A stretch of DNA of 54,087 nt. Origin: Eubacteriaceae bacterium (GTDB taxonomy: Bacteria; Bacillota; Clostridia; Eubacteriales; Eubacteriaceae). Shown here piece after piece: positions 28,036-37,518 of this stretch. The notes under the pieces were generated by a model. That model had not been told where the DNA came from, searched no databases, and worked only from the letters and a program-made list of their open reading frames with translations. A program made the translations under genes and the position numbers. Location of the stretch: assembly GCA_012522805.1 (NCBI GenBank), contig JAAYJS010000008.1, forward strand, positions 1 to 54,087, written 5' to 3'. The number at the start of each line of letters is the position of its first letter. Position 1 is the stretch's first letter.

Positions 28036-31000
28036 CTTCTTCTCCTCTGCTTTTCATATATTCTTCCAAATCTAAAGAAATGACTTGGGAAATTCCATTT
28101 TGAGCCATGCTGACTCCGTAAATTTTTTTACAAACTTCTACAGTATTGCGCCTATGTGTGATCAGTAAAAACTGAGTTTCCTGAGAGAAATGCAATAAAT
28201 AATCTGTAAAGCGATCGATATTATTGTCGTCCAAGGAAGCATCGATTTCGTCTATGATACAAAAGGGAGAGGGATTGAGCTCAATGAAAGAAAAGAGCAA
28301 CGAAATGGCCAGCATGGATTTCTCCCCTCCGGACAATAGGTTTAAGTGGGTCAGGTTTTTTCCAGGTGGTCTTGCAATAATGTGAACACCGGAATTCAAA
28401 ACATCCTCCGGCGTTTCGTAATTAATTTCAGCATAACCACCTTCAAATAATGTTTTAAAGGTCCTTTTAAAAATAGTTTGTAAAATTTCGAATTTCTCTG
28501 CAAACTGCGCTTCTATAGAAGTGTTTAATTCATTGATAATTTCCAGTACAGACTCTCTGGACGCCGTTAAGTCATCGTATTGTGTGGAAATAAATTGATA
28601 ACGTTCATCTAAGTCTTTAAACTCTTCGATGGCGTTGACATTGATGTTTCCTAATTTATCGATGGATCTTCTCAATTTTTCTTGTTCGGTTTTACTGATC
28701 ATCGGTGCTGATTTGTGTTCGCGATGATGGTCCTCAATCATGGTCAGATTGTAACCATAGTTTTTGTACGCCTCTTCTTCTATATTATGAAGTTTGTTTT
28801 CCAAATTGTTGACTTGCAACTTCAGGGCACTTTCCGTTTCAGTTAAATTTAAGATCGCTCGATTTTTCTCTTTAATAGCTGTCTCGGTCTTTTCGCTGGC
28901 AGCCTTTAGTGTATTTATTTTTTCTATCGTCTGACGTTGAGATGCGGCTAAGCCAAGATTGAGCTCTTCGAGCTCAGTATGCTTTTCCTTCAATTTTTGA
29001 AGAGCATCCATGCAAGTCGCCTGTTTGTTTTGCGCAAGTTTAAGTTCTTTACGAGCTATATCGCATTGGTTCTCTATATGCGATAGTCTATTTTCGTGAT
29101 GGGATAGACGTTCTGTCGTAATGGCCAATTCTTTGTCTATTCTGAGAATTTCCAATTGTTTTTCCTGCAAGTTGTTCTCTATTGCTTGAATTGCATTGGT
29201 TTTTTGATCGATTTCTTGATCGATGGCTTCTGGCTTTGGTCTTTCGTTTTCATGTCTTTTTAATTGATTTTTCAAAAGATCTAAAGTTCTGTTTTCAGAA
29301 ATTTGAGCCTTTGAAAGAGCCTGAGCTTTGTCTATATTCTCCAAATAAAGTGCACTCTTGGTTTCAACTTCATAGGAAAGGTTTTGAAGCACTTTGACCA
29401 TCTTTAAATGATTTTGCCGTATATGTTGAATTGCCTTCTCCTGAAGTGCACTTTTTTGAGCATACCATGTGTATTGCTCTTGACTTTCATCGATTTCTAC
29501 TTTTAGATTTTGCTTCTTTTTATTAAGCTCAGCCTTCTTTTTCTGTAGGGCTTTGGTTTCTTGGCGTCTCATAAAAGGAGTATCCATATTTCTTTTGGAT
29601 TCTCCACCGACTATTGATCCGTTAGGGTAGAAAATTTCCCCTTCTGTTGTAACGACCATGTGTTTTTTATGGATGCCGTTAAAAAGATTTTGGGCATTTT
29701 GAAAGCCATGGACGATCAATGCGCGTCCAAAGACCATTTCAATAACCGGTAAAAAGAGTGCATCTCCTTGAATTAAATCCTTTGCCAGTCCAATAAAGCC
29801 TTGGTATGTTTGGCATTTTTTTAGTATACTATGATCGATGACGTAGGCTTGAATATTGGAGAGGGGTAAAAAGGTTACCCTTCCCCATTTTTTCTCCTTC
29901 AACAACTCAATACAAGCGCGTGTCGACTGAAGGTCCTCCACAACGATATGGTTGCTCCGTGCTCCCATCACCGCATTGATCGCTTTAGAATATTGAATTT
30001 CCGTTGTGATCAAATCGCTTAGAGGGCCATATAAAACCGCATTTTTTAACGAGGCATCCTTTTGACTGGACATGATTTTTTGCACAGCAAAAAAGTAGTC
30101 CTTATAATTCTCCTGCAAACTGATTAAGTATTGAAGTTTTGATTGAAGGACTTGCGTTTGATTTTCCAGAGCAGACATCCGATCATTTTGTTTTTTCAGT
30201 GCTTCTTCACGATGCTGCCTTTGATTTACAATGCTCGTCAATTCAAGGCGATTTTTTTGAAGTTCCTGATAAATTTGACGGAAGTTTTGATGCCACGCCT
30301 TATAGGCTTCAGCTTGACTTACAATTTTTTCAAAAATATTGTTGTTGGCCTGGTCTATTTGGGTCAGATCATCCAAAACATGTTTGAGTTCTTCTTGTTT
30401 TTGGATGACTTGGGTCCCTAGATTTTGTATAATTTGTTGTTCATTATTAAATTTTTGCTGTAAATCCAATTGATTGTGTCGCAATTGGTCCAAATGCCTT
30501 TGTTTTTCTTCTCTGGCTCGTTGGAGGGTCTTCTCTTCATGACAATACTGGGAACGCTTTAAGAGATTCTCTTCCTTTTCCTGTGCATTTTTTTCTAACA
30601 AAGGCAGTAGATTGTTTTTCTCTTCACTCAGTTGGCTTAACAGTTTTTCACCATGAACGAGGTTGTTTTCTTCAATGTTTTTTTCTTTTTCTAAAACAGA
30701 AATTTGGTCTTGGGATTGCGTTAACCTTTTTAAACAATCCTCTTGTGCATCACCCTGTTGTTCTCTTTTTGATTCCAACTCTTTGATTTGAGCTTTTATA
30801 TTCAAGTACTCTTTGTCTTGCGTTTCATATTCTATTTTGTAGTTATAGACTTGCGTCTCAATATCTTTTAGATCATTTTTAACGGTCCTAACATCTTCGT
30901 CGATTTTTTGAATTTCTTGATGGTAATAAAACAAATCTGCCGTTTTTAGCTTTTCTCTAAGGTCGAGGTACATTCTTGCTTTTTCAGCTTGTCGTTTAAG

Positions 31001-31600
31001 AGGTTTATATTGTCTTTCAACTTCTATGCGTATATCGTTGATTCTTTCCAAATTATCATTCGCTTTGATCAACCGCTTTTCAGCCTCGATTTTTTTTGAT
31101 TTGTAGGTGACAATTCCCACTGCTTCTTCAACGATTTCTCTTAAATCTGAAGGAGAGGCATTGACAATGCTATCAATCCCACCTTGGCTAATAATTGAAT
31201 ATCCGTTTTTACCAACACCGGTATCCATAAACAAACTAAGAATATCCTTCAGCTTTACCTTTTTTTGATTAATTTTATATTCACTCTCTCCGTCTTTAAA
31301 AAGTCGTCGCGTGATTAAAAGGTCGCCTTTATCTGATTTATCTCTGCCTAGTAGCAAATTCACCTCGGAAAAACCCATCGCCGAACGGTTGTCAGCCCCG
31401 CTGAAGATGACATCATTCATTCTTCTGCTTCTGAGGGATTTCGAGCTTTGCTCACCTAACACCCACCGAATGGCGTCTATGATATTGGATTTTCCCGACC
31501 CGTTGGGGCCAACAATTGCCGAAATTTCCGTTGAAAAAGTTAACTTAGTATAGTCGGCAAAAGATTTAAAGCCCTTTATCTCTAATTCTTTTAGATACAT
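28019..31600 (-). CDS. smc: chromosome segregation protein SMC
   Basis: Condensin ATPase organising the chromosome. 1193 residues: Walker A GPNGSGKSN near residue 32, long coiled coil, hinge near 505-660 (ends of the G-A-R-S-N-H-I segment), second coiled coil, C-terminal signature LLSGGEKSM and Walker B DEIDASLD. I place the start at the ATG at 31600, after AAAAGGA, giving M-Y-L-K-E-L-E-I-K-G-F-K-S-F; the in-frame extension to 31666 is rejected. It overlaps rnc by 35 bp. Several antisense ORFs within it are shadows. Confidence 0.97.
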   Translation of the reverse strand: MYLKELEIKGFKSFADYTKLTFSTEISAIVGPNGSGKSNIIDAIRWVLGEQSSKSLRSRRMNDVIFSGADNRSAMGFSEVNLLLGRDKSDKGDLLITRRLFKDGESEYKINQKKVKLKDILSLFMDTGVGKNGYSIISQGGIDSIVNASPSDLREIVEEAVGIVTYKSKKIEAEKRLIKANDNLERINDIRIEVERQYKPLKRQAEKARMYLDLREKLKTADLFYYHQEIQKIDEDVRTVKNDLKDIETQVYNYKIEYETQDKEYLNIKAQIKELESKREQQGDAQEDCLKRLTQSQDQISVLEKEKNIEENNLVHGEKLLSQLSEEKNNLLPLLEKNAQEKEENLLKRSQYCHEEKTLQRAREEKQRHLDQLRHNQLDLQQKFNNEQQIIQNLGTQVIQKQEELKHVLDDLTQIDQANNNIFEKIVSQAEAYKAWHQNFRQIYQELQKNRLELTSIVNQRQHREEALKKQNDRMSALENQTQVLQSKLQYLISLQENYKDYFFAVQKIMSSQKDASLKNAVLYGPLSDLITTEIQYSKAINAVMGARSNHIVVEDLQSTRACIELLKEKKWGRVTFLPLSNIQAYVIDHSILKKCQTYQGFIGLAKDLIQGDALFLPVIEMVFGRALIVHGFQNAQNLFNGIHKKHMVVTTEGEIFYPNGSIVGGESKRNMDTPFMRRQETKALQKKKAELNKKKQNLKVEIDESQEQYTWYAQKSALQEKAIQHIRQNHLKMVKVLQNLSYEVETKSALYLENIDKAQALSKAQISENRTLDLLKNQLKRHENERPKPEAIDQEIDQKTNAIQAIENNLQEKQLEILRIDKELAITTERLSHHENRLSHIENQCDIARKELKLAQNKQATCMDALQKLKEKHTELEELNLGLAASQRQTIEKINTLKAASEKTETAIKEKNRAILNLTETESALKLQVNNLENKLHNIEEEAYKNYGYNLTMIEDHHREHKSAPMISKTEQEKLRRSIDKLGNINVNAIEEFKDLDERYQFISTQYDDLTASRESVLEIINELNTSIEAQFAEKFEILQTIFKRTFKTLFEGGYAEINYETPEDVLNSGVHIIARPPGKNLTHLNLLSGGEKSMLAISLLFSFIELNPSPFCIIDEIDASLDDNNIDRFTDYLLHFSQETQFLLITHRRNTVEVCKKIYGVSMAQNGISQVISLDLEEYMKSRGEEDGIAI

Positions 31601-32297
31601 GTTTTTTTCCTTTTGCACTTTGAGTGTCCCGCTCTGTGCATTGGGCCAGGTAAACCTTAGCGGCATTTTGTTCCGCTTCTTTTTTGCTTTTACCCGATCC
31701 CTCAGAAACGATTTTTTTGTTGTGCTGTAATTGGATATAAAATGTTTTATCGTGTTCCGGACCTTCCGATTTTACAAGGCTATATTCAAGCATATTTTTT
31801 TCATACTGTTGTATATACTCTTGTAATTCCGTTTTGTAGTCTTTGACTAATTTGCCGTCTAACGATAATGAAATATTTTTTTTCAAAGCGTGGAGAACCA
31901 CACTTCTGGTATTTTCATAGTCCGAATCTAAAAATACAGCTCCTACTACTGCTTCAAAGGCGTTGGATAAGTTGGATTTTCGTCGCCTTCCGCCTGTAAC
32001 AAGTTCCCCTTTTCCCATAATGAGGTATTCGCCAAGTCCCAGATTTTTTGCCGCCATTGTGAGGGATTCAGAGCAGACGATGTTGGCTCTTAGCCGTGTC
32101 ATTACGCCTTCTTTAAAAGGGTAATGGCTATACAAATATTCTGAGATAACCAGTTCTAAAACGGCATCTCCTAGAAACTCTAACCGTTCATTGTCAATGT
32201 CGTTTCCTGTAAAAGAGCTGTGGGTCAGAGCTTCCTGTAGGAGATGTTTGTTTTTGAATCGATAATTGATTCTTTGTTCTATTTTTTTCATGATCAC
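31566..32297 (-). CDS. rnc: ribonuclease III
   Basis: Double-stranded RNA endonuclease for rRNA and mRNA processing. About 243 residues with the signature NERLEFLGDAVLELVIS (near 36), a second acidic site NAFEAVVGAVFLDS, and a C-terminal dsRNA-binding domain (YKTELQEYIQQ ... SGKSKKEAEQNAAK). Either GTG at 32297 (9 bp after a weak AAGAG) or ATG at 32291 is the start. It overlaps smc by 35 bp. Confidence 0.95.
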   Translation of the reverse strand: MIMKKIEQRINYRFKNKHLLQEALTHSSFTGNDIDNERLEFLGDAVLELVISEYLYSHYPFKEGVMTRLRANIVCSESLTMAAKNLGLGEYLIMGKGELVTGGRRRKSNLSNAFEAVVGAVFLDSDYENTRSVVLHALKKNISLSLDGKLVKDYKTELQEYIQQYEKNMLEYSLVKSEGPEHDKTFYIQLQHNKKIVSEGSGKSKKEAEQNAAKVYLAQCTERDTQSAKGKKHVSKRIRDKGL

Positions 32298-32309
32298 ATA
32301 AAATAACTC

Positions 32310-32531
32310 TTATGGAATCGCATTGATGATATCGCCAATGGTTTTAATTTCTCTTAGAGCTTCATCGGGCAATTTTTGACCATATTCTGCTTCAAAGGCC
32401 ATCACCAATTCCAAGAGATCCAATGAATCTGCTTGTAGGTCTTCTACCAAATCCGTTTCTTCTGTTAATTCATCTTCCGGGACGTCCAATTGCTCCGAAA
32501 CAATTCTCTTGATCAGTGCGTATTTTTCCAT
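32310..32531 (-). CDS. acpP: acyl carrier protein
   Basis: 73-residue carrier of growing fatty acyl chains; the phosphopantetheine attaches to Ser in the QADSLDLLELVMAFE motif. The acidic composition is typical. It sits between plsX and rnc as in other Clostridia. It is the substrate carrier for the Fab enzymes at 50-54 kb. Confidence 0.96.
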   Translation of the reverse strand: MEKYALIKRIVSEQLDVPEDELTEETDLVEDLQADSLDLLELVMAFEAEYGQKLPDEALREIKTIGDIINAIP

Positions 32532-32540
32532 GATTTCTCC

Positions 32541-33523
32541 TTATTTAAAACTTTCTTCTATTTTATGTAAAACTTTGTTTTCAGAAAACAAGATGCTTTG
32601 ACGTATTGCATTTTTAATAGCAAAAGCATTGCTACTGCCATGTGCTTTAATCAAACCGCCCTTTACACCTAAAAGGGGTGCACCGCCGTGTTCATCCGGA
32701 TTAAAGTCTTTAGCAAAACTTTTCAATTCATCCTTTATCAATAAGCCACCGAGCTTTCCCTTTGTGGTCCCAATAATGCACTTTTGATGCCAGACATTAA
32801 AAATTTCAACATACCTTCCATCAATTTTAAAACAACATTTCCGGTAAATCCGTCGGTGACCAAGACATCGGCATTGGATACCAAGAGATCCCTGGCTTCG
32901 ACATTGCCGATAAAGTTGATCGGTGATTCCGATAGTTTTAAAAAAGCTTCTTTCATCAAAACGTTGCCTTTTTGTGGCTCTACACCGATATTGATCAATC
33001 CTACCTTTGGGTCTTTAATATTGTGGATACTTTCCATGTAAATACTGCCGATTCGTGCAAATTGTTCTAAATAGTCCGGTTTGCAATCGGCATTGGCGCC
33101 GGAATCCAACATCAAAGTAATGCCATCCTTCTTTGGCAAGGTTGTAGCCAACGCAGGTCTTTTGATCCCTTTAATTCGACCTAAAATCAAAGTACCCCCC
33201 GTCAGTAAAGCACCCGTACTTCCGGCAGAAATCAAGACGGAACCCGGGTTGTTTTTAACGGCCTGTAACCCGATGACCATGGAAGATTCTGTTTCATTGC
33301 GAATAGCTAAAATCGGATCGTCTTCCATAGTGATCGTGCTGTTGGCATGGAGAATTTCAATTTTGTTTTGATCATAATCGTATTGGCTTAAGTGTTGACG
33401 CAAAACACTTTCTTGGCCTATGAGCGTAACGGAGATGCCATATTCATTGACCGCATCAACAGTGCCCTTGATAATTTCTAAAGGTGCATAATCGCCACCC
33501 ATTGCGTCGATATAGTATTTCAT
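32541..33523 (-). pseudogene. plsX: phosphate acyltransferase PlsX, frameshifted near its C-terminus
   Basis: PlsX makes acyl-phosphate from acyl-ACP for PlsY. From the ATG at 33523 (M-K-Y-Y-I-D-A-M-G-G-D) the protein matches PlsX for about 255 residues up to SALLGP. The frame then runs to an early TGA at 32738. The remaining conserved segment (GKLGGLLIKDELKSF ... DEHGGAPLLGVKGG...AHGSSNAFAIKNAI) continues in another frame to 32541. Adding one base near 32762-32772, for example in the three-C run (plus strand), restores a 327-residue PlsX. I see no slippery heptamer that would support programmed frameshifting. It could be a homopolymer sequencing error or a real lesion. Confidence 0.9.
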
Positions 33524-33572
33524 ATTATAAAATTCTTTCCTTATATACAAAAAAACAGAGTCGAAACTCTGT

Positions 33573-33749
33573 TTATTCATTAATCAATACTTCGGTATCT
33601 TTATAAGTGCCGCAAGCTTTACATACTCGGTGAGGCAATTTCGTTTCGCCACATCTCGGGCATGTACTCATTCCTGGTAAATTAAGTTTATAATGTGTTC
33701 TTCTTTTATCTCTGCGAGACTTAGATGTTTTTCTCTTAGGTACAGCCAT
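33573..33749 (-). CDS. rpmF: 50S ribosomal protein L32
   Basis: 58-residue zinc-ribbon ribosomal protein: [13 protein letters not shown] start, and CPRC ... CKAC cysteine pairs for zinc. I chose the ATG at 33749 behind GGAGGTGGGAG; a longer in-frame start is not needed. The yceD-rpmF-plsX order is classical. Confidence 0.97.
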   Translation of the reverse strand: MAVPKRKTSKSRRDKRRTHYKLNLPGMSTCPRCGETKLPHRVCKACGTYKDTEVLINE

Positions 33750-33772
33750 TTCTCCCACCTCCAAATTCTAGA

Positions 33773-34249
33773 TTAATTGTTTAATAGATCTTTCAATTTT
33801 TCAAAACGCGGATCAATGGCATTTTGCTTATCACATTGGCAACTCTCTTCGTTCAAGTTGATGCCGCAATGCATACACAATCCTTTACAATCCTCATCAC
33901 ACAACACTTTCATCGGTTCATTGATATACAAAACATCGACAATGTATTCTATTATATCAATGACAGGGTTTTCTTCATCAACTTTTACAATTTCTTCGTA
34001 GTCATAAAGACAGGTGTAGCTGGTTGATTCCAAGCAGCGTGAACATGGATAGATCATATCTGCCGTCAATCGAAAGCGCAAAACAAAACGATCTTTGTCT
34101 TCTTTGATGATTTTACCTTGGACATGAACACCCTTCTCGTTGATGATTCCCTCCGTATTATCCAAATACTCTTGTAAATCGGAGGCTTTCAAATCTAATG
34201 AAAGTGTATAAGGTTTTTCTGTTGTTATGATTTGAGTGTCTATTAACAT
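33773..34249 (-). CDS. YceD/DUF177-family protein
   Basis: 158-residue protein of the YceD family (rRNA accumulation protein, linked to 23S rRNA handling in other organisms). It has two cysteine pairs: C-S-R-C in the middle (YPCSRCLES) and C-x3-C, C-x2-C near the C-terminus (CDEDCKGLCMHCGINL), likely metal-binding. The start is ATG at 34249, six bases after GGAG; the upstream TTG overlaps that ribosome binding site and is rejected. First gene after the consensus promoter at 34302-34274. Confidence 0.9.
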   Translation of the reverse strand: MLIDTQIITTEKPYTLSLDLKASDLQEYLDNTEGIINEKGVHVQGKIIKEDKDRFVLRFRLTADMIYPCSRCLESTSYTCLYDYEEIVKVDEENPVIDIIEYIVDVLYINEPMKVLCDEDCKGLCMHCGINLNEESCQCDKQNAIDPRFEKLKDLLNN

Positions 34250-34273
34250 ATTAAACTCCAAAAGAGCATTTAA

Positions 34274-34302
34274 ATTATATAAATAAAGATCGCAATTGTC
34301 AA
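34274..34302 (-). promoter_or_regulatory. consensus promoter of the yceD-rpmF-plsX superoperon
   Basis: On the minus strand TTGACA (34302-34297), exactly 17 bp, TATAAT (34279-34274): a perfect sigma-A consensus. The leader to yceD is only about 18 nt. Confidence 0.9.
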
Positions 34303-34312
34303 GCTTTTTTCT

Positions 34313-35509
34313 TTACAAGTTTTTAATGATCTCTACGGTATCTCGTGCAATCATAATCTCTTCATTTGTAGGAATGACCATAACGGTAATTTTGGATTCC
34401 GGAGAAGAAACGATGAGGCTCTTACCCCTCGTCTGATTTAATTCTTCATCCAATTGAATACCCAAGCTGGCCAATTTATCGCATATTGCTTGTCGCGTCG
34501 AGCCAGAGTTTTCTCCGACACCGGCGGTAAAGACGATGCCGTCAATTTTACCTAATGCAACAAGATAGGATGCTATAGTTTTGGCTACACGGTAATGATA
34601 AACATCCAGTGCCAATTGTGCTCTTTCATTGCCTTCATCGGCCGCTTCATCTAAATCTCTAAAGTCTTCACTAACACCGGATACTCCTAAAACACCGGAT
34701 TCCGAATTTAAAATCTTGTTAATTTCTTATACTTTATAACCTTTGTTGTATAAAAAGGGATAGATGGATGGATCGATATCTCCACTTCTTGTGCCCATGG
34801 GTACACCTTCTAGTGGGGTTAATCCCATAGATGTATCGACACTTTTGCCGCCCTTCACTGCGCAAAGGCTGGCGCCATTGCCCAGATGACAAGTTATTAA
34901 ATTGAGGTCTTCGATTTTTTGAGCCATGAGATCTGCCGCAGATAACGCAACAAATTTATGAGAAGTACCGTGAAAACCGTACTTGCGAATCGCGTGTTTT
35001 TCATAAAGTTCATAGGGAATAGCATACATATGAGCTTCAGCAGGAATCGATTGGTGAAAAGCAGTGTCAAATACTGCAACATTCAACGAATCCGGTAAAA
35101 TCTTTTGGCAGGCTTGAATACCCATCAAGTTGACAGGATTGTGCAATGGTGCCAACTCAATATATTCTTCTATTTTAGAGCTTTCTGTTTCTTTAACCAG
35201 AACAGACTCTTTAAAATAATCGCCACCCATGGCCACTCTATGTCCTATGCCATCAATTTCTTCGTAACGTTTTACAACACCGCAATCCGGATCTATCAAA
35301 GCTTTGAAAATAATTGCCAATGCTGCTTCATGGTCCGGTAAGGGTTGGATAAATTCTACAGGCATTTTTCCGGTAGGCTTATGTGTGATTTTTGATTGCT
35401 TAGAGCCAATTCTTTCCGCTAATCCTTTTACCAACACACTCTCGTCTGTCATATTGATCATCTGATATTTGATGGTAGAACTACCGGCATTAATTACCAA
35501 AATCTTCAT
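34313..35509 (-). pseudogene. ackA: acetate kinase, interrupted by an in-frame TAA
   Basis: AckA converts acetyl-phosphate and ADP to acetate and ATP, working after Pta. Codons 1-260 carry VINAGSSTIKYQ, the YGFHGTSHKFV motif, HLGNGASLCAVK and the GTRSGDIDPSI segment. Codon 261 (34729-34727) is TAA. The same frame resumes with E-I-N-K-I-L then SGVLGVSGVSEDFRDLDEAA, FTAGVGENSGSTR and NEEIMIARDT to a natural end, giving the normal total of 398 residues. One base substitution would repair it. As read, the product lacks the last third. AAGGAG precedes the ATG. It may be a sequence error or a real nonsense mutation. Confidence 0.92.
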
Positions 35510-35788
35510 TCTATTCTCCTTAAATGTTTTTGTCGTTATCTACTACCCAATTATTATAACAACCAATGTAACAATAAACCAGTGATTCTCAAGTTTTTAT
35601 CTAATTTTTCAGGATATTTTTCGTTATTGAAAAACAAAAGATAAAAACATAGCAGAAAGAAGCTAAATAATGCATGTGTTCCAATGTTTTTTGAACCATT
35701 TAAGTATTATATATAAAATACTGATAAAGACCAGTAATGTTTAGAAAAAAAGTGTATACTAACCATATCATGACAGGACGGTATAATA

Positions 35789-37009
35789 ATGAAAATCATG
35801 GCCACCATTGCGGAATACAACCCCTTTCATAAGGGGCATCTGTTTCATTTAATTCAATCCAAAGAAAAAAGTTCCTGTACCCACACCATGGTATTGATGA
35901 GCGGTGACTTTGTTCAGCGTGGTACACCTGCCATTGCAGACAAATGGACTCGCACGAAGATCGCTTTATTAAATGGTGTCGATTTGGTATGTGAATTGCC
36001 TTTTTACGCTGCAAACCAAAGTGCAGAGTTTTTTGCAAGAGGTGCGTTAGATATTCTCAATGCGACGCATGCCGTGGATTTCTTGTCCTTCGGTTGCGAA
36101 GAAAGAACGATAGAAAAATTGTATGAGGTGGCGTATCGGATGGTCGATGAAAGCGATTCCTTTAAAACTTTATTGCAGTCACGTTTAAAAGAAGGCTACA
36201 GTTTTGCAGCAGCAAGACAATACGCAGTTTCAAAACTGTACACCGTCACTATTGGAGAGATACTCTCTCGACCCAATAACATTTTAGCTGTTGAATATTT
36301 AAAATCCATGATAAGAACGAACTCGCTGATCAAACCCCTAGGTGTTCAACGAAAGGGAGAAACCTACGATGCCAACCAATGGCCACCACCTTCCAACTAC
36401 GCCTCGGCAACGCAAATACGAAAAGGACTATTAGATGGCCTCGATGTGCAGCCCTATCTTCCCTACCCCCTGAGTCATCTAGAAAACGCCATCGAAAATG
36501 CCGCATCGGGAATCGCTAAATTTGATTTGGCATTGACGACTCGCTTACTTCAAACATCGGCTGTAGAATTACGCCACTTTCCCTATGTGTCGGAAGGCAT
36601 TGAAAATCGCATTTTAAAAAGCTTGCATCATCATCAAACTTTAGAGGATATTTCTAAACACGTTGCTTCTAAGCGAATGCCGGAAAGTCGTATACGCAGG
36701 ATATTGACTAATTTTATGCTGGGTATGTCTGTAAATTTATTTAATACCGCCTATTCCGGTGAAGTGCAACCCTACCTGCGTGTTTTAGGCTTTAATAAAA
36801 AAGGCACAGAGATTCTGAATCGTATTAAAAACATTTCGACGATTCCCAGATTAACCCAACTTAAAAAAGCAAAAAATATTTTAACAGAAAACCAATACAA
36901 ACTACTGGAAAAAGATATTTTGGCAAGCAATCTCTATCATTTGTATTTTAATCCTCGATTTGTTTACAATGAAGACTACTATCGTTCACCAATATTGATA
37001 AAGCAATAA
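35789..37009 (+). CDS. tmcAL: tRNA(Met) cytidine acetate ligase TmcAL (YlbM family)
   Basis: Uses acetate and ATP to acetylate C34 of elongator tRNA-Met in Bacillus. 406 residues with the nucleotidyltransferase H-x-G-H motif in AEYNPFHKGHLFHL, SGDFVQRGTPAIADKWTR and ELPFYAANQSAEFFARG. It is divergent from ackA, a familiar neighbourhood in Bacillota (tmcAL/ackA/yceD/rpmF). The ribosome binding site is weak (AGGACGG). A TATACT at 35755-35760 may be its -10. Confidence 0.93.
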   Translation: MKIMATIAEYNPFHKGHLFHLIQSKEKSSCTHTMVLMSGDFVQRGTPAIADKWTRTKIALLNGVDLVCELPFYAANQSAEFFARGALDILNATHAVDFLSFGCEERTIEKLYEVAYRMVDESDSFKTLLQSRLKEGYSFAAARQYAVSKLYTVTIGEILSRPNNILAVEYLKSMIRTNSLIKPLGVQRKGETYDANQWPPPSNYASATQIRKGLLDGLDVQPYLPYPLSHLENAIENAASGIAKFDLALTTRLLQTSAVELRHFPYVSEGIENRILKSLHHHQTLEDISKHVASKRMPESRIRRILTNFMLGMSVNLFNTAYSGEVQPYLRVLGFNKKGTEILNRIKNISTIPRLTQLKKAKNILTENQYKLLEKDILASNLYHLYFNPRFVYNEDYYRSPILIKQ

Positions 37010-37027
37010 ACCGTACGAGCTCGAAAA

Positions 37028-37090
37028 AGAACCGGATTCAGGAATGATCATCAATGACTTGATGGTATTTCCAAAATCCGGTTCTCTTTC
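37028..37090. terminator. bidirectional terminator after tmcAL
   Basis: AGAACCGGATT (37028-37038) pairs with AATCCGGTTCT (37075-37085); an inner ATCATCA/TGATGGT pairing extends it. The stronger T-run (TTTTTC) is on the minus-strand side, suiting the convergent small membrane protein gene. Confidence 0.85.
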
Positions 37091-37116
37091 ATATATTTAG
37101 ATGTCTAGAAAGCACT

Positions 37117-37317
37117 TTAATGTTTGTATTGCCGAGAATTGTCTCGCCTTGTAATTTGGAATTCTTCCCCTAAGTAAAAGAATAGGATGAATACACCCAA
37201 ACCGGTCAACCATAAAAATCCTGTTTTTATATCTTCAAAACCGGAGCATGCTAAAATTAAAAAAAATATAAATCCTAAATTGCCAACTACCTTCGTTAAG
37301 CGATTAAAAAGTAACAT
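37117..37317 (-). CDS. small two-helix membrane protein, unknown function (66 aa)
   Basis: 66 residues from the ATG at 37317, which has AAGGAG six bases before it; the upstream in-frame ATG at 37335 would put that ribosome binding site inside the gene and is less likely. Two hydrophobic helices (about residues 10-27 and 32-50) are followed by a charged tail (E-E-F-Q-I-T-R-R-D). I do not recognise a family. It is transcribed divergently from the S24-type repressor gene, from a good promoter whose start region carries the same 12-bp operator as the repressor promoter, so it is probably the regulator's target. Confidence 0.7.
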   Translation of the reverse strand: MLLFNRLTKVVGNLGFIFFLILACSGFEDIKTGFLWLTGLGVFILFFYLGEEFQITRRDNSRQYKH

Positions 37318-37353
37318 ATTCTTCTCCTTACTCATTATTTTGAATCTTCTTGT

Positions 37354-37362
37354 TGTTGCATA
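37354..37362. promoter_or_regulatory. third partial operator copy
   Basis: TGTTGCATA, the first nine bases of the 12-bp element found at the two divergent promoters, lying in the leader of the small membrane protein gene. Confidence 0.4.
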
Positions 37363-37399
37363 TCGAGTGCATTTACTGCAGTTGCTGATTGTTGTTACG

Positions 37400-37442
37400 T
37401 ATTATGCAACATCAGTGTACTATGTATTTTGTCACGTGTCAA
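37400..37442 (-). promoter_or_regulatory. promoter and operator of the small membrane protein gene
   Basis: On the minus strand TTGACA (37442-37437), 17 bp, TACACT (37419-37414), followed two bases later by the element TGTTGCATAATA (37411-37400) at the expected transcription start. Confidence 0.7.
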
Positions 37443-37465
37443 GTGATTTATCTGAATTCGCCCAA

Positions 37466-37483
37466 TATAATTGTTGCATAATA
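37466..37483 (+). promoter_or_regulatory. promoter -10 and operator of the repressor gene
   Basis: TATAAT (37466-37471) is followed immediately by TGTTGCATAATA (37472-37483), an exact inverted copy of the element at 37400-37411. The -35 is weak (GTGATT). The layout suggests autorepression. Confidence 0.65.
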
Positions 37484-37518
37484 AGAGAAATATGTTAAAC
37501 TGTATTTAGGTGATTAAA

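Noticed and set aside
28019-31600. Antisense ORFs of 67-92 residues inside smc
   Set aside because: They mirror the coiled-coil codon pattern; no start signals.
32541-33523. Programmed frameshift in plsX
   Set aside because: No X-XXY-YYZ slippery heptamer at the junction and no known plsX recoding; a homopolymer indel explains it.
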